From the NCBI RefSeq assembly GCF_024713975.1, contig NC_091107.1, positions 18,715,501-18,779,500 on the forward strand: a stretch of DNA of 64,000 nucleotides. The letters are read 5' to 3'. This document shows, in pieces, positions 37,146-50,559 of the stretch; the first letter of the stretch is position 1; each line of letters opens with the position of its first letter. The position numbers and the translations under genes are program-made. The notes beneath the pieces are model-generated. The model did no database searches, was not told where the DNA came from, and saw only the letters and a program-made list of their open reading frames with translations. The DNA comes from Paralichthys olivaceus (Eukaryota; Chordata; Actinopteri; Pleuronectiformes; Paralichthyidae).

Positions 37146-40100
37146 GTAAGTGACTTCTCTGAGCTGGGTCAGATTATGTTTTAGTGATCGGATCTCTTTA
37201 TTCAAATCTCTGAGGGTACATGCTCTAATTGCCGGTGTCTTGCGGAGCGCTCACCTCCGCTGAGCCGCGCGGAACAATGGGTTTGCCCGTGAAGCGCAGC
37301 GGCGGCCAATCTGCAAGAAGCTGTTAGATCTGTTTGCATGGCTGTAAAATGTGTGTGAGTGTGTGTGATTCAATCAGGTAGATTAACACACGCGTCTTCT
37401 GTTATCACTTCAGAAAACGCTTTGACATGAATGGTTTTCTTTGCCCTGGCTGGTTGATGATTGGTGATGGATCAATTAGGACGATCATCACTCCATCCGC
37501 GAACCCGACTGTGTGTGTGTGTGTGTGTGAGTATTAGGGAGTGTGTGTCGCTGTGATCTCATCTGTCACACCAGTTTCAACTACTGCAAAATGAGAGAGA
37601 GAGAGGGAGAGAGAGCATCAGTGTGAATGATCAGTCAATAGTTTCTCGTCCTTTGTGTTAAGAGATTGAGTCCTAACATCCCCAGTCTGTGTTTTTCACA
37701 CTGTGATGCTGATAAGATGAGGCCACGTGGTGTGTGTAAAACCTGCGCACATTTGTCCCTCACTAGAGATCCAGAGCATATTATATCCAACCTGAACACC
37801 CTGTGTAGAGAGAAATTAAACCTATAGTCTTTGATTATTTCAAATGAGGTAAAACAGTATTTGTTTGAGCCTATGGGGGTGATATATTAATGGATTATTA
37901 CCAATTAAAGGTATCAGACATTATAAATGAGTTTAAATAAAATTCAAGAGGAGAGTTCAGCAATTAAGGACAGATTCCAAAGAGCAAAGAGGCTAAACAT
38001 ATTTTTTTGTCAATGCATTGTAATGTAAATGATCAAATTATAAACAATTCAGTTTGTAGTCTGACAACATGGGCTTAATTCTGTGTGAGTATCAATGGGA
38101 TCCTTTGGCAGGTTTCTATTCAACAAATCTGACATTTTATTTTGCATTGTTTTAATTGTGCGACCTCTTTTTTCCAATAAATAGCCCAAATCTGTGTGCA
38201 AATAAAGATATTGTTAATCTATAACAGGTCAACATTTTATCTTGCTATATCCTGATAACTGGGTGTTGGATTTCGCTCTGATCAATGCTTGGACCTTAGA
38301 CTGTGGCGATGAATGGGTTAAACATTTTGCTGCAGCATGGAGAATGCAGAGAAGTGTGTTCATGGCGAGAGTCGGCTCTTCTGTACGGAGACATGCTTTC
38401 CTGGTTAAAGTGCAGTTTCTATTCATACACTCACTGACTCACTTACATGATTTAGTCACACAACCCATGCAGTCTACTTGAAAATCTTGCATACGATCAT
38501 ATTCATTGAATTCTCGTTTTTTAAATGGCATAAAATTTATGTGACATCAATATTTCTAAAACTGATAAATCTGAGAAAATGGTGTCTAGCGTAATTCCAT
38601 GAGGAGCCCCTGGCAGCAAGGAGGGGCTATCACAAACAGAACAATGTGTACTTAAGTAGCCACATGCCAGTGTCTCATCATCCTGAAGGATTCAGGTCCA
38701 GTCTATCCACTTTAAGGAGTCAAGCCACAACGCCTTGAATGATGGAAGCCCAGGATGATCATTACAGCAGGGCAAGGCTTTAGCTGCTCCACCGGCTGCC
38801 CCACCAAGAATGCGTTGATGTACAGTGGCATATCGAATCTTTGCATCATCAAGCACCACTCAGTCACAGCAGACAGCTGGAAAGGGCCACATCTGCATCC
38901 TCTGTCATGGGTGACTCAGTCTCCCCTCTAAAGCAGTGATTTGTTCTCCTGCCTCGTTACACCTCCCCACGCTTTGATCAGAGGAAAACCCCCATTAAGG
39001 GGCTCTAAAACAACTCCCTCTGTCATCCCCAGCCTGATCTTGTCTCTAATCTGCCTCTGTTCTTTGCGATACCTCGTGAGCAGCAAAGGGAGACAATCCT
39101 CTGCAGAGCCGTTCACTTTGCTGGACGTCCGAGTGCTTGCTGTTGCAGTGACAGGAGGGGGGAGTGAGATAGGAGAGATGGAAAGAAGTGGTGGGTGATG
39201 GGGGGGGGGGGGGGGGGGGGGCAGCCTGGGCTCACCCTCGTGGGGAGAGGCTGTGCTCACAGTGCATGGGATGCCGAGGTGGGGGGGCCCTTTCTTTTCC
39301 CCATCCCCTGCCACCTGAACACTACTGGACCGTGTTCCATTATGCATGTGCTGCATGTTCGTCAGACTGTCACACAGAATGACGACCAGCAGCCATTTGC
39401 TTCCAGCGTAACCAGTTCATACATTCTGAGCTGATCTAGCACGCGCTCTCCCTCCTGCCTCTATCACTGTAAGGCTTTCTCTCCTCTCCTGCTGTGCGAG
39501 CTACAGCATAGTAGCAATTAGGTGGAGGAAACAGCGCATCTGCGTTGGTGACACACAGCGTCTGCTGTGTGTGTGAGGGCTCTTATTGTGAAGATGTATT
39601 TTAAATTGATATAAAATCAATATCATTTTGCTGAATTAGGATATTTTTAATTGTAAGAAACAGATATTTAACTCCCTAATGTAATTTCTGATCTTATCAG
39701 ATAGTTCTAGTTAAAATGGACCAGTTTGTCTACTTCCAATTGCCACCTTTCTCTTTCTCTTTCTTCCTGTTCTCGCTCTCCAGAGAGCAGTCTCCTCTTG
39801 CTTCCATCCACTCTGCTCTCCGCCTCTCCTGCTTTCTGTTTCTCATTTAAACCCCTCCAATAGCAGGTACCCAAACTCATAGATCTTAATGTCAATTAAG
39901 CAAGCATGAGCGCACATCCACAGAAAGCACACACACACAAAAACAAACACACACACACACCCACACACACACCCACACACACCCACATGAGAAAAGACTC
40001 TGAATGAGAGAGGGGAGTTGTGAGGGGAGGGGCTGGCTGCTGCAGTGGCAGGCGGTCAGAGGGAAGTGGACGCAGAATGCAGGCAGTGCTGAGGCCGAGT

Positions 40101-43100
40101 GAGGCTGACCGCCCCCCACAAACGTCAAAAGGTCTTTGTACAAGCAGCCATTACTGTAGTGTGTGTGGATCACTGATGCATTGTCACAGAGACAGAGGGT
40201 GACCATTCCAGACACCAGGGCTATTCTGCTCCAACAACAATGATGGGAAAATTGCACCCCAGCATTGGACCGCTGCAGTGTCAAAAGACTTGGATCTTTC
40301 TGTTGATCCCTGGTGTCAGAGGTGAAGCCACACGCACACATAATGAAAAACAGCACACAGAAATTGCAGTTTACGATCCCAGCACATGACTTTTCCAAGA
40401 CGATGGTGGACACCACAAAAGAAGAGAGAAATCACAATGTCTTTTTTTTTTATAGGAGGTTGGTTGTTTTGTTCTGGGTTCAACAGATTTACAGCCAATA
40501 TGTTTTATACAGGCCTTAAATATTTCATGCCAACACTTTGTGAAGAGTGGCAGCTTCAAAACAAAATAATTAAATGTGACTCAAGTTACTGATTTTTGTG
40601 TGTAAATATATATTATATTAGATTTATGAAGCAAGAGTTCTTGTCTGAAAATGGCAAAAACAGTGCATATTTCTGCAATTTCAATATTTCTATGTTGTGG
40701 AATTGGCAGACACAGACCACTATTGAGTTTCATGGGTAATGTTGAGAGAGACGGTGTGTAACCAGTCAGCTACAAACTCCACGCGGTAAACTGGACTTCA
40801 GACTCAGCCGTCCAGACAGAGACCTGACGACGTGCCCCTTCCAGAATCCTGTGTTTGTTTTTATGACTGTCTCTGATGCAGGCAGGGTAGAAATGTGGAG
40901 CGTCTGGGACACTTGAGGATGTCCTGATGAGGTCGTCCGCTCACTTACTCACTGTTCGCTGCATCTCAGAACAGCTGGGAAATGAAGTATCCTAGATTGG
41001 AGTGGAGGAAGGTGCAGCCGGATGAGTTATGGTGCTTCGACGGGGTCACTTGGATCTGGCCTTTGGAAGCTGCCATTTAACCCTCAGCCACTTACAGTAT
41101 ATTCCATTTTGCTTGATGCGGTGCATAAGAGCCCTGAGGTTTAGTGGGATGCTTCATTTAATTTAATTTAAGGGGGCTTTGAAACCTTGAAAATCCTGGT
41201 GTTGGTTGCTCGGTAGTCCCACCGCAGACAGTCCAAGATCCTCAACAGCTTATCATAAAGTGGGGATTAAGTTTTTCTGAGAATATTAGGATGTGTGAGG
41301 CAGACACTCTGCACTTAAAGTTATTTGCTCGGTAATTAAGTAAAACCCTGATCTGCGTTAGCTCTAGCCACCCCCCTGTGCGCACCCAATATCACCCCCT
41401 CCTCAGCCAGCAGTGGGACAGCATGGTGTACTGACTGCCACCTAATCTGTGCTGGACAGAAAAGCCTTAAGATGAGTAGTCTCAGTCAAGCTGTCCTTCC
41501 TGGAATACCCCCAAAACACGGCCCCATGCTATTGGACAAGTACAAGACCCTCGCATGTGAACTTTTGACATGTAGACACAGATGACCATGAGGTAAGTAA
41601 TCCTCTTATGGAAAGCTCTTTGTTACTCAGTCAAAAAGATGCAGCAATCCATCCAGTCTGACAGGCTATGCAAATTAATTCCTGGTAACTTCTACCACTT
41701 CCTTTGTGGCTACTCATTATCGGTGTCCGCAGAGGCCTGGGGGCTGCGTTAGCATTGATGACAGGGTAAATGTTTTGCTTATTTTCTGTCATTTGCATGT
41801 TTTTCCCTGTCAGTCGTCACAACCTGAATCTCCAAGACAGCGCTCCACTTTCAGTTCCACAGAGGCGAGACAAGACGGGAAGTGAACACAGTGTAGGTTG
41901 CTGCTTTGGAGTTTTAGAAATAAATAAAAATCTAAGCCGATAGTAAAGCAGTGTCACTATGCACGACAGCCCAAATATAGAGCGTCCCTGAGACATTTTT
42001 TTAACTGCTGGTAGCAACATGTCACAGCAGATCTTCTCAGTAACATGAATATGTCAGGGTTACACACACAGAGTGTCTGGTGAACTGCGCTCGAGCTGCT
42101 TTGGGTTTAGCTGTTGGTTGTTTCACTCTTCGCTCGTCTCCCTATTTCACCCCCTCTTGGTTTATAGCGCGCACATTAAAGCTCCCCGAACAACAGCAGA
42201 GGCATTAAAAAAGACGGAGGGACCTCTAGTAATTTACTTTATAGGGTTGCTGCCTCTTTCTTGCTGCGCTTTTATCATCAGAAGCCGGGCTGTTTTGAAT
42301 TAGACAAATTGCATCGTATAATATGAATCCGCGTCTCTTTGAGTGACCACATCATCACTTCTGCACATCCTTTATTATTGTGTTGCAGCATTCTCCAAAA
42401 AACACAGTCGACAGCAGCACGTTGACACCACTCAGCAGTTGTTAAATTGAGTTCCCTCACTGTTACATGACATCAATCCAAGTGGACTTTTCCAGACGGC
42501 TTTTCCCACAGATATCCCACTAATCTCTTTACGTCTATTTCCTAGCGTGCTGTTCCCACTGCTGTGGGAAAACAGTCTGTGTGTTCTTTAGGCTCTGATT
42601 TAGCCGACGTCTGTAATAGTAACCGATGGAATTAGAAAGAGCCTCTTCCTGCGCCAGTGCAGGCCCTTTCATGTGGCTACTCCAGATTTCACCATCACCC
42701 AGACGCACTTCCCTTTCACCCGCTGACCCTCCAGCTATGAACGCACCGTTTCATGGCTCCGCTGTTGGTCCCTCTCGGGGTGACTCTTCCCAACCGTTAC
42801 AGTTATTTTGGCATCACCTCAATCTTGCATCCTATATCACTCATCACAGCAATGAGGCCATTACATGTGCTGCATTCTGGAGAGGATATTTTTACTCACT
42901 GCTCCCCATGCTATAGACTGGAGGCTTTCAAACTGTGAGTTTGAAGGGAGTTTCCTTCAGAGTCAAAGTCATCAGGTGACAGTTCTCAGTAGCCTGGTAA
43001 ATCATCGTTAACATTGGTGTTCTTCAATGTACGCAGAAAGGACCTACAATCAATTAAAGCAATCACTGCAGAGCGACATAAGAATGTCAAGAGATTACAG

Positions 43101-46100
43101 CGAACAAATGTTTGTTCTACTTTCAGAGAAAATACACTGTCCGGTTTGTTTTTAGCTATCTTGGTTGTAGACGAAAAAAGTGTCCCTAATGCGGCTTTCC
43201 TCTGTCAGTTGTCGTATCAAACAGGATGGATGGAAATTGGACATTAAACGTAAGATATGAGCTCTCTGATTGGTCAGGTTTGCAGGCTCTAGTTCTCTGT
43301 ACACACAGGGCTACATGGCAAAGAGGAACTGCCAACGGGTAATTTGACTTTTAACACTGACTGTGTTTTTAACAAGATTCCCAGCCTTATCTTTTAACTT
43401 CCAGTGGCTTATCAGAGATGACAGTGCTCGCTCAAGCCGCCTGTTGAACTTTAGTGTGATGTTGAGTGGTAACCTGATAATCACCTTTTGTCATCAGAGG
43501 AGTGTGTATGGCCGTCATGGTGGGGCAGCGGTGCAAAGAGTTTACTTAAAGATTTACAGCCCTGTGATAAAGACAGTATCTGCTTAGGTCAGTCCAGTTT
43601 TTCAGACATGCTGCAGTGACAGCAATCATGAGTAATGAGCAGGAGCACAGGGATTCTTCCAGACTCTCTCCAAACAGCCGTCCCATATGGTGAAACCGTG
43701 CCGCTCCCTTCCTGTCTCATAAGAAGACTTGGACTGAAGGCCATGCTTCACCTCTTCGGACAGCTGGCAAGATTGTAAGAAGGAAGGAGGGAGAGATATG
43801 AAATGTGTTGAGGACTTTACTGTGTTTGACACGCTGTCAAAAACACTTCATCCCTGCTCGAAAATATGTGAGAGGAAAAAATTTGGTTTCCTCACTCCCT
43901 GCATTCCGTTTGTTTATCACAGCAAACTCCAACAAGGAGGTGTTGGAGCCGCTGAAGTAAAAATATCTATATTTTTTATGACATTAATGTCCAACTGTGT
44001 CACAAATAAAGCTGAGAAAACAGTGTGAGGTATTTTCTGTGTAAAGAACAATGAAAAACACGTCACATGGACCTTTTTTTTTCCTTTTACTCAGACGAAT
44101 GACCTTTTCACTGCTCAGACCACACTGTAAATTTCCCTTTCCTCCAGCCACCAACAGCCTGTGACATTCACATCCATTTCAACACACACACACACACACA
44201 CATTGAAAAATATAAAGCAGCCCAAAAAAGTGAAATGTCTTTGTTGCGTAGGTCATATTCAAATATTTCCCTCCCTACGTGTTATAGCAGAGACCACTGA
44301 TTCATGTAATGATGAAATGGGAATAGAAGCAAATGCAATTTATTTTGTATCCTTGTGAAACACACACACACATATACTGGATTTTGATCAATATGACAGC
44401 AGCTTTGAATTTTCTTACAAGTGATGAAACTGTGATGTCCTGGGACGAGATGAAATTGGATTTTTTTTTTCTCCCTCTCTATGACACATCAACAAGTTGT
44501 TCTTGAGAGGACTGGAATCTAATATTGACCTGCTCGTGGCACAAGTTACACCCAGCGGTTGTGACCCCGCAGCTAGAAGTAATATTAGCTCTCAGCTCCT
44601 GGAAGCTCCCACAGATGCTGAAATAATATTTATAGTGCTTATTTACAGCTGCCCTGTGTTTGAAAAGTCTCCCTTCCTGAGTTAAATGTAATCTCTCCCT
44701 CCATTTACATGTGATAGAGTAAATAGTGGAGCCTGGAAGAGGGATTATGTAATCTTTTATATCCGCCAATCCGGCCCTGGATGAGGTCTTGTGTGTGTTT
44801 GTGCGTTAGCTTTCATCTGTCTTGTTGTCAGAGCTAGATGAGATTGCGGCTGGATTTTCATTAGTTTGTTTTGGCGTATGCGTTACGTTGTTTGTGGGAA
44901 TCAGCGGGGTTGAACAAGGGCTGGTGACCACTTCTGACTTTCTGTTAATACCCTGGGTCAGAGGTGGAAACACTTACAGCCACAGTGTGCTTTTCTGCTG
45001 TAAGGGCTTCACACGAAAGATTGAATTCCTATGTGAATGTGTCATTGGGTTTGTCCTTCCAACATATGAGCACTGTGCAGGAATGACATCTATACTGTAT
45101 GTGCATATGCAGCTGTTAAACTTGATGCTGAGCTATAGCATCACATAATCATTCCAAATCAGAAACTGTGCCGGATGTTTTTATCGCACAGGTTGTTCTG
45201 CAGGCAAGCAGCCTTTTGCATTTGTGTTTTTCTGTGTCTACCTGCACTGTGGGAGAATATGCATTGCAGGTGCAGGTGCAGTTAAGATATGTGTTGTACA
45301 CCAGAAAGGTTATCTGGATTATCACAGCATTCTTTTGATTCCTCAGCACAGATGAAATGCAGAACTCTGCAGCCTCTTCGCACACCACTTCAAAAAGATT
45401 ACATCTTGATCCCTTGTAAATTTATAACTCAGGGCATAAAGCATTAAAATGTGTTGAATGTGTTGTTGACTGTAGAACAGAATGATAGGGTGCTGTTGTT
45501 CAGGGATGTTTCTGTCAACACTGCAGCCTTCTGCTGTTGCCCTGCAGAACTGTTCAGGTTATCTATGGCTGTACCTGGGCAGAACAACAGAGGAAAAGCT
45601 CATCTGCATGTTATTGTTCAGAGACTGACGAAGTGAAGGCCTGAGGCTGTAAGCTGTGCTGCAGGTATGTGGGCTGTTTTTTAATGACACAGGTGGACAC
45701 TGGTATGTGGAAGAATTTGGCAAGAAAGATAAAACAAAAAAGATGCCTTGGTTTTTCCCACGCCAAGAAGAACTCAAACTCACCGCACAGTCACACCTCA
45801 TTCTATGAGAAACTTGATTGACACTGTAGTCTGGTTAAAAAAAACAACCCAAAGGTCATCAGTGTAATAGGCTTATTGCAAGTTACGCTCTTATATTATT
45901 ATCATTAAATGTGACATAGTGTGACAATGAGTGTTACCATGGCAACAGAGTTATGTCCAACCTGCCACTGGTATTCTCCTTTGGGTTTGATTATGGACAA
46001 ATTACCCTATAAGGTCGCTTCGGTTAGATGAGTTCACTTTTGCAAAATCAGGGCGCACTCAAAATGAGCTCAAACACATTATCGAAGAAATCTGATTTGT

Positions 46101-47266
46101 TTTTAATAATAATCTCCCTGCACTGAATATACAAAATGGCTCCTGGGGTCATTCGTTATGAGTTTGTGCAAAAAGACATATTTGGGTTTCTCAGAGTGTT
46201 TGATGAAATAGCAGAGGAAGTAATGAGATGCATATCTAATTTATGAGACAGTGAAAGATGAACCTGAAACTCCATCTCCCGTAGCTGGGATGAAATTGAG
46301 TTGGAAATTATTGTGACATATCCTCCTCAAATGAAGACACAGTGTCAGAGCAGCATTGGGATGGTTGCATCTGTACGTAATGGGGTGTGTGTGTGTGTGT
46401 GTGTGTGTGTCTGTGTGTGCAGCGGTCACTTTGACAGCATTTGAATTAAAATGCTTTTACATGTCTGATTGCACATCTCCTCTGGCTGGAGCCGTGACAG
46501 GAATTCAGGAGGAAGCCTGACGATATAAATACAGGTTTTATTTATACATTTCTAAACACCAGGGAGTCATTATAGCATTTAAGTAGCTATTAGGGTATAG
46601 AGTGTATACCCTACCTCTCTCAGTGGAGAGCAGTGACAGATAGATCCCATTAGCTATGCCACTGAAGTAGGGGCCTACAGTATCTACAAGAGTCACTGTT
46701 TTTTGTTCAGTTCTCTTTTTTTAATTCATGCATTCTTACCAAAAATAATCTTTTTTAGAATCCAAATTGTGTATTTTTCAAACCAGATTTGTGTATTGAT
46801 GAACTGAATGACATCTCATCACGATGCACTGCAGCTCACACTGTGGTTGAGTCAAGGATGAAGACGGTGAGACAGGTGCAAAGCAGAGAACACAGAAATA
46901 TTTGAAGTCGCTAGATGAAGTGTTTAAAAGAATATATTAAAAGCATTGTAGAGAATTCTCCGTTATCTTTCAGTAATTAAAAAGGCCCCGTGTAAATGGG
47001 TGTCATTAAGTTAACTAACCCAGCGGAGCTTGTCTTGACTGTTCATACAGTTTATGTGGTTATGAAGCAAGATGTTTCAGTGCCCCCCCACCATATTGGA
47101 TTCCCCTCATCCTCATAAAACCGCAGAGAGACCAGAGGAGAAAGTGAGAGCGGAGAAATTAAATCTCATTAAAAAACACTACATAATGACTTTAATCCTC
47201 CATACTGTTACATAAAAAAGGCAGTGGGATTATACTGCGTGGCTGCTGTTTACACACGCACACACG

Positions 47267-47352
<86 letters not shown>

Positions 47353-50300
47353 GTAATGTAAATTGACTCATACCTGTCTTATACACTTTGTCATTTTTAA
47401 TGGATGAGCCTTCCCTACATTTACATCATCCGTCATTTACATAATTACAAGAGCGACGTTGTGGGTGTTGGGACGATTCCGCTGAATGTGTGTTTGTTAA
47501 ATGTGAGTCGGCCTGATGGTTTTGTTGCGAATTTGGTGCAGACTGAATTTAGCATTCAAGATTAACTTTACTGTCATTCAGACCACACAGCAGAATGAAA
47601 TAACTCTGCAAACAAAATGGTGGTTATTTATAAACAGACATAGAAAATGTTGAATAAATAGATAAATATGGTAAAGACGTGATGAGATTACACAAAATGA
47701 ATAAATAGATAAATGACATGTAAACGGACAGGAGATATTGCACATTACATTTATTGGATGGATTATGATTAAAACTTTAGTGACACCAATTCACAAAATT
47801 CTTTCTCTTAATCATGAGGTGAAATCTGTGTGTTTAGTGCAAATTCGCAGGTGTTAGCATCTTGACAAACTAATTGGTTTACACTGTAATCTGCGAAACA
47901 TCAGCATTGCAATTGCGAGCATGTTATCATGCTGACATTTGCATTTCGCTCCAAGCTGTTGATACCAAGAGAAGCAGCAAATTGACCCTCAGCACATTCC
48001 AAGTGTTTGTGAGCTTGCGGGTGCTTGACCTTTTAATTAATGTGTCAACTGTCTAAAAACTTGAGCTCATTATTCCTTCTTCGTTGACTTCCTGTATGAA
48101 ATACATATCTCAGAGTGGATATTTGGCTCTGAATAAAAGGCAAAATAGCATCCTGGGTAGTTTTTTTAAGAATAGAGGATGTTTTGATGGTTAGACATCA
48201 GTCGTATTGAATAAAAACCTTGGGGTTTCTTCTTAATATTGACACAAGCATGTTTATATCACCTCTCTGTAAAATGCACTTGGAGCCTCGGATTTTCTCT
48301 GGATTACGTGGCTCTTTTTCCAAAACACCACATAAATTACACCCCATCAGGTCCGGATTCAAGGTTGAGTTGAACTGCTGCTCAGTATTCCTGAGAGACG
48401 CTGGTGTGAACGAGTGCAGCTCACTGAGATCCCCTGGCAATCACAACAGTCTCATCTCATCTCAAATACCTTTGCTCCGCTTCACTGCATCTCCTCCCAA
48501 TACATCTAATGCATTATCTCATACGAACAAGTGCGCGACCACCCGCATGTAATATTGATGACCTATAGGTTTAGTCTGCTCCCTCGATGCCTCACTGTGC
48601 ATCCTCTCCACTACCATCAAATATTTAGCACGTACTGGCTGGGACTAATGCACCGCGGCCGTTGAGCTGAATTGAAGCTTTTGATTAGTGAAGGAAAATT
48701 TGCTGAAAAAAACAACCCTTTTAATCAAAGTGGTAACGCTGGCAAACCCACAGGCATTTTAATTTGATTCATCACCACAGTTGGCCGTCACAAATTTAGG
48801 AGATTAGAGTGAAAGCTGTCTCAAATGTAATGGTGGTTGTGTCTGTGGAACAGCGGCATCTTCGCACTCTTTAGATTTATTCATCTTGGTGCATGACAGT
48901 GGTGATGTGGTGGAATCCACCCCAGAATCAGCACAGAGACAGAATTTGGATTCGTAGTGAAAAGAGGATATAAAATGAAGGAAGTGCTGTTTGAAGGATG
49001 CATCCATCAGTTGAAAACTGAAAGAGATAGCAACGTCCACACAACGATGGAACTGTGATACCCCAACCTGCTAAACCCAGTGTTGAGCTGTCATTGCTTC
49101 AGTAATGTAACAGAACTCATTTTCATTAAACAATTAATGTTGCGCGACATGTTAATCATTGAATTGTTCTAATTAAAGTTAGGAAAACCAATTTTACTGT
49201 CTTTGAAGTTTTTTGGACACAGCATTAGTGTGAGAATAAAAACTGCTTTACAGGACATATAACACCATCGCTCTTTAAGCATTAACTGGCCCTTCTTATT
49301 TACATCAGTGCAATACTCTCAATATGGCAGTCTAACCATAATGTATAGGCCTAATGTCCAAATCATGCAGACTGAATGTAATGCTGCTCTGTTGAGTTTT
49401 CCTATAAATCTACAGAAATATTTCTAGCTGTTGATTATTAGTAGTATAAGCAAAATGTAAATTGCACGCGTGCATATATGTGCGTCTTTATGCTCAAAGA
49501 AAACGGGGAGCAGCTTGTAAAAAGCATCGGTCTGAGGAATTGCAAGTGTTCAAGAACTCCACATATAAGAAGTCTTTTAATCAACAGCTCTCAGATGTAT
49601 ACCTCCTTTTTTCTCACTCCCACACTTCAGCATCCAAGCAGAAGAATAACTAAACACTGTATTTCACACACGGTTTACAACACGAGTGGTGTACTGCGAG
49701 GTTGTGTCTTTGATGTGCTTCCTACAAAGAAGCAGGAGGTGAACTTTGCAGCGCACAGTCACACTCCTCACCTCTTGTTGATTTTACTGAGGGAATCCAC
49801 CAGCTCTGCAGGCCTCCCGTGCAGGCAGCCCCTTACTCCCAGACATCTGCAGCACGTTTCCTTTCTGTGTGGCAGGGAAAGGAAGTGGAATGGAAAGAGC
49901 GCTCCCCCGCCCACTGCGGCCACATAGCAAGGGAGGAGAGCAGTCGGTCAGGAGCCCGCCGGCCGCAGTCGGGCATTTTTGTGGTCACCTTCTCCTCGCT
50001 GCAGTCTGAGGCGCTCTGCAGCTTGGGGCCTGTCTCTGTACCCTGCTGCTGGGCGCTCCCCCCACACTGTTTCTTACTGTGTCTCACACTCTCCAATCCA
50101 GAAAATTTGGTTACAAGAACAACCAGAAAAGACACTTTCTCCTCATTATATCCCCCCTTCCTTCCTTTCCCAGACTATTTATACTGAAGGGGGGTGACAC
50201 ATGAAAAAGAATCACCCCCTTTGCAGGAATGGAGGGGAAGGATCTGGCCACATCAGCAGAGCGGCTCACCGCTGCCTGCCGCACTCGAGCCAGAATGAAT

Positions 50301-50368
50301 GACTTCCATCCATTGGCTCCAGCTCACTCTGACACACAGCGAAACCAGGGGAAAGGGGAACACACACC

Positions 50369-50404
<36 letters not shown>

Positions 50405-50520
50405 ATATATAAACAATGGAAACATATGCTTTACAAATCCAATGCAGCCCAGACTGACCCGATGCAGCCACCACCTACTGTATTTCTTTCTCTTTCTCTC
50501 ATGACTCCTCTCATTATCTC

Positions 50521-50559
<39 letters not shown>

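Noticed and set aside
38928..39356. 142-codon open frame on the minus strand with a proline run
   Set aside because: The proline run is the translation of a poly-G tract; no family resemblance.
39892..40416. 174-codon open frame on the minus strand
   Set aside because: Its C-terminal Cys/Val-rich part is the translation of a CA repeat; the rest resembles nothing known.
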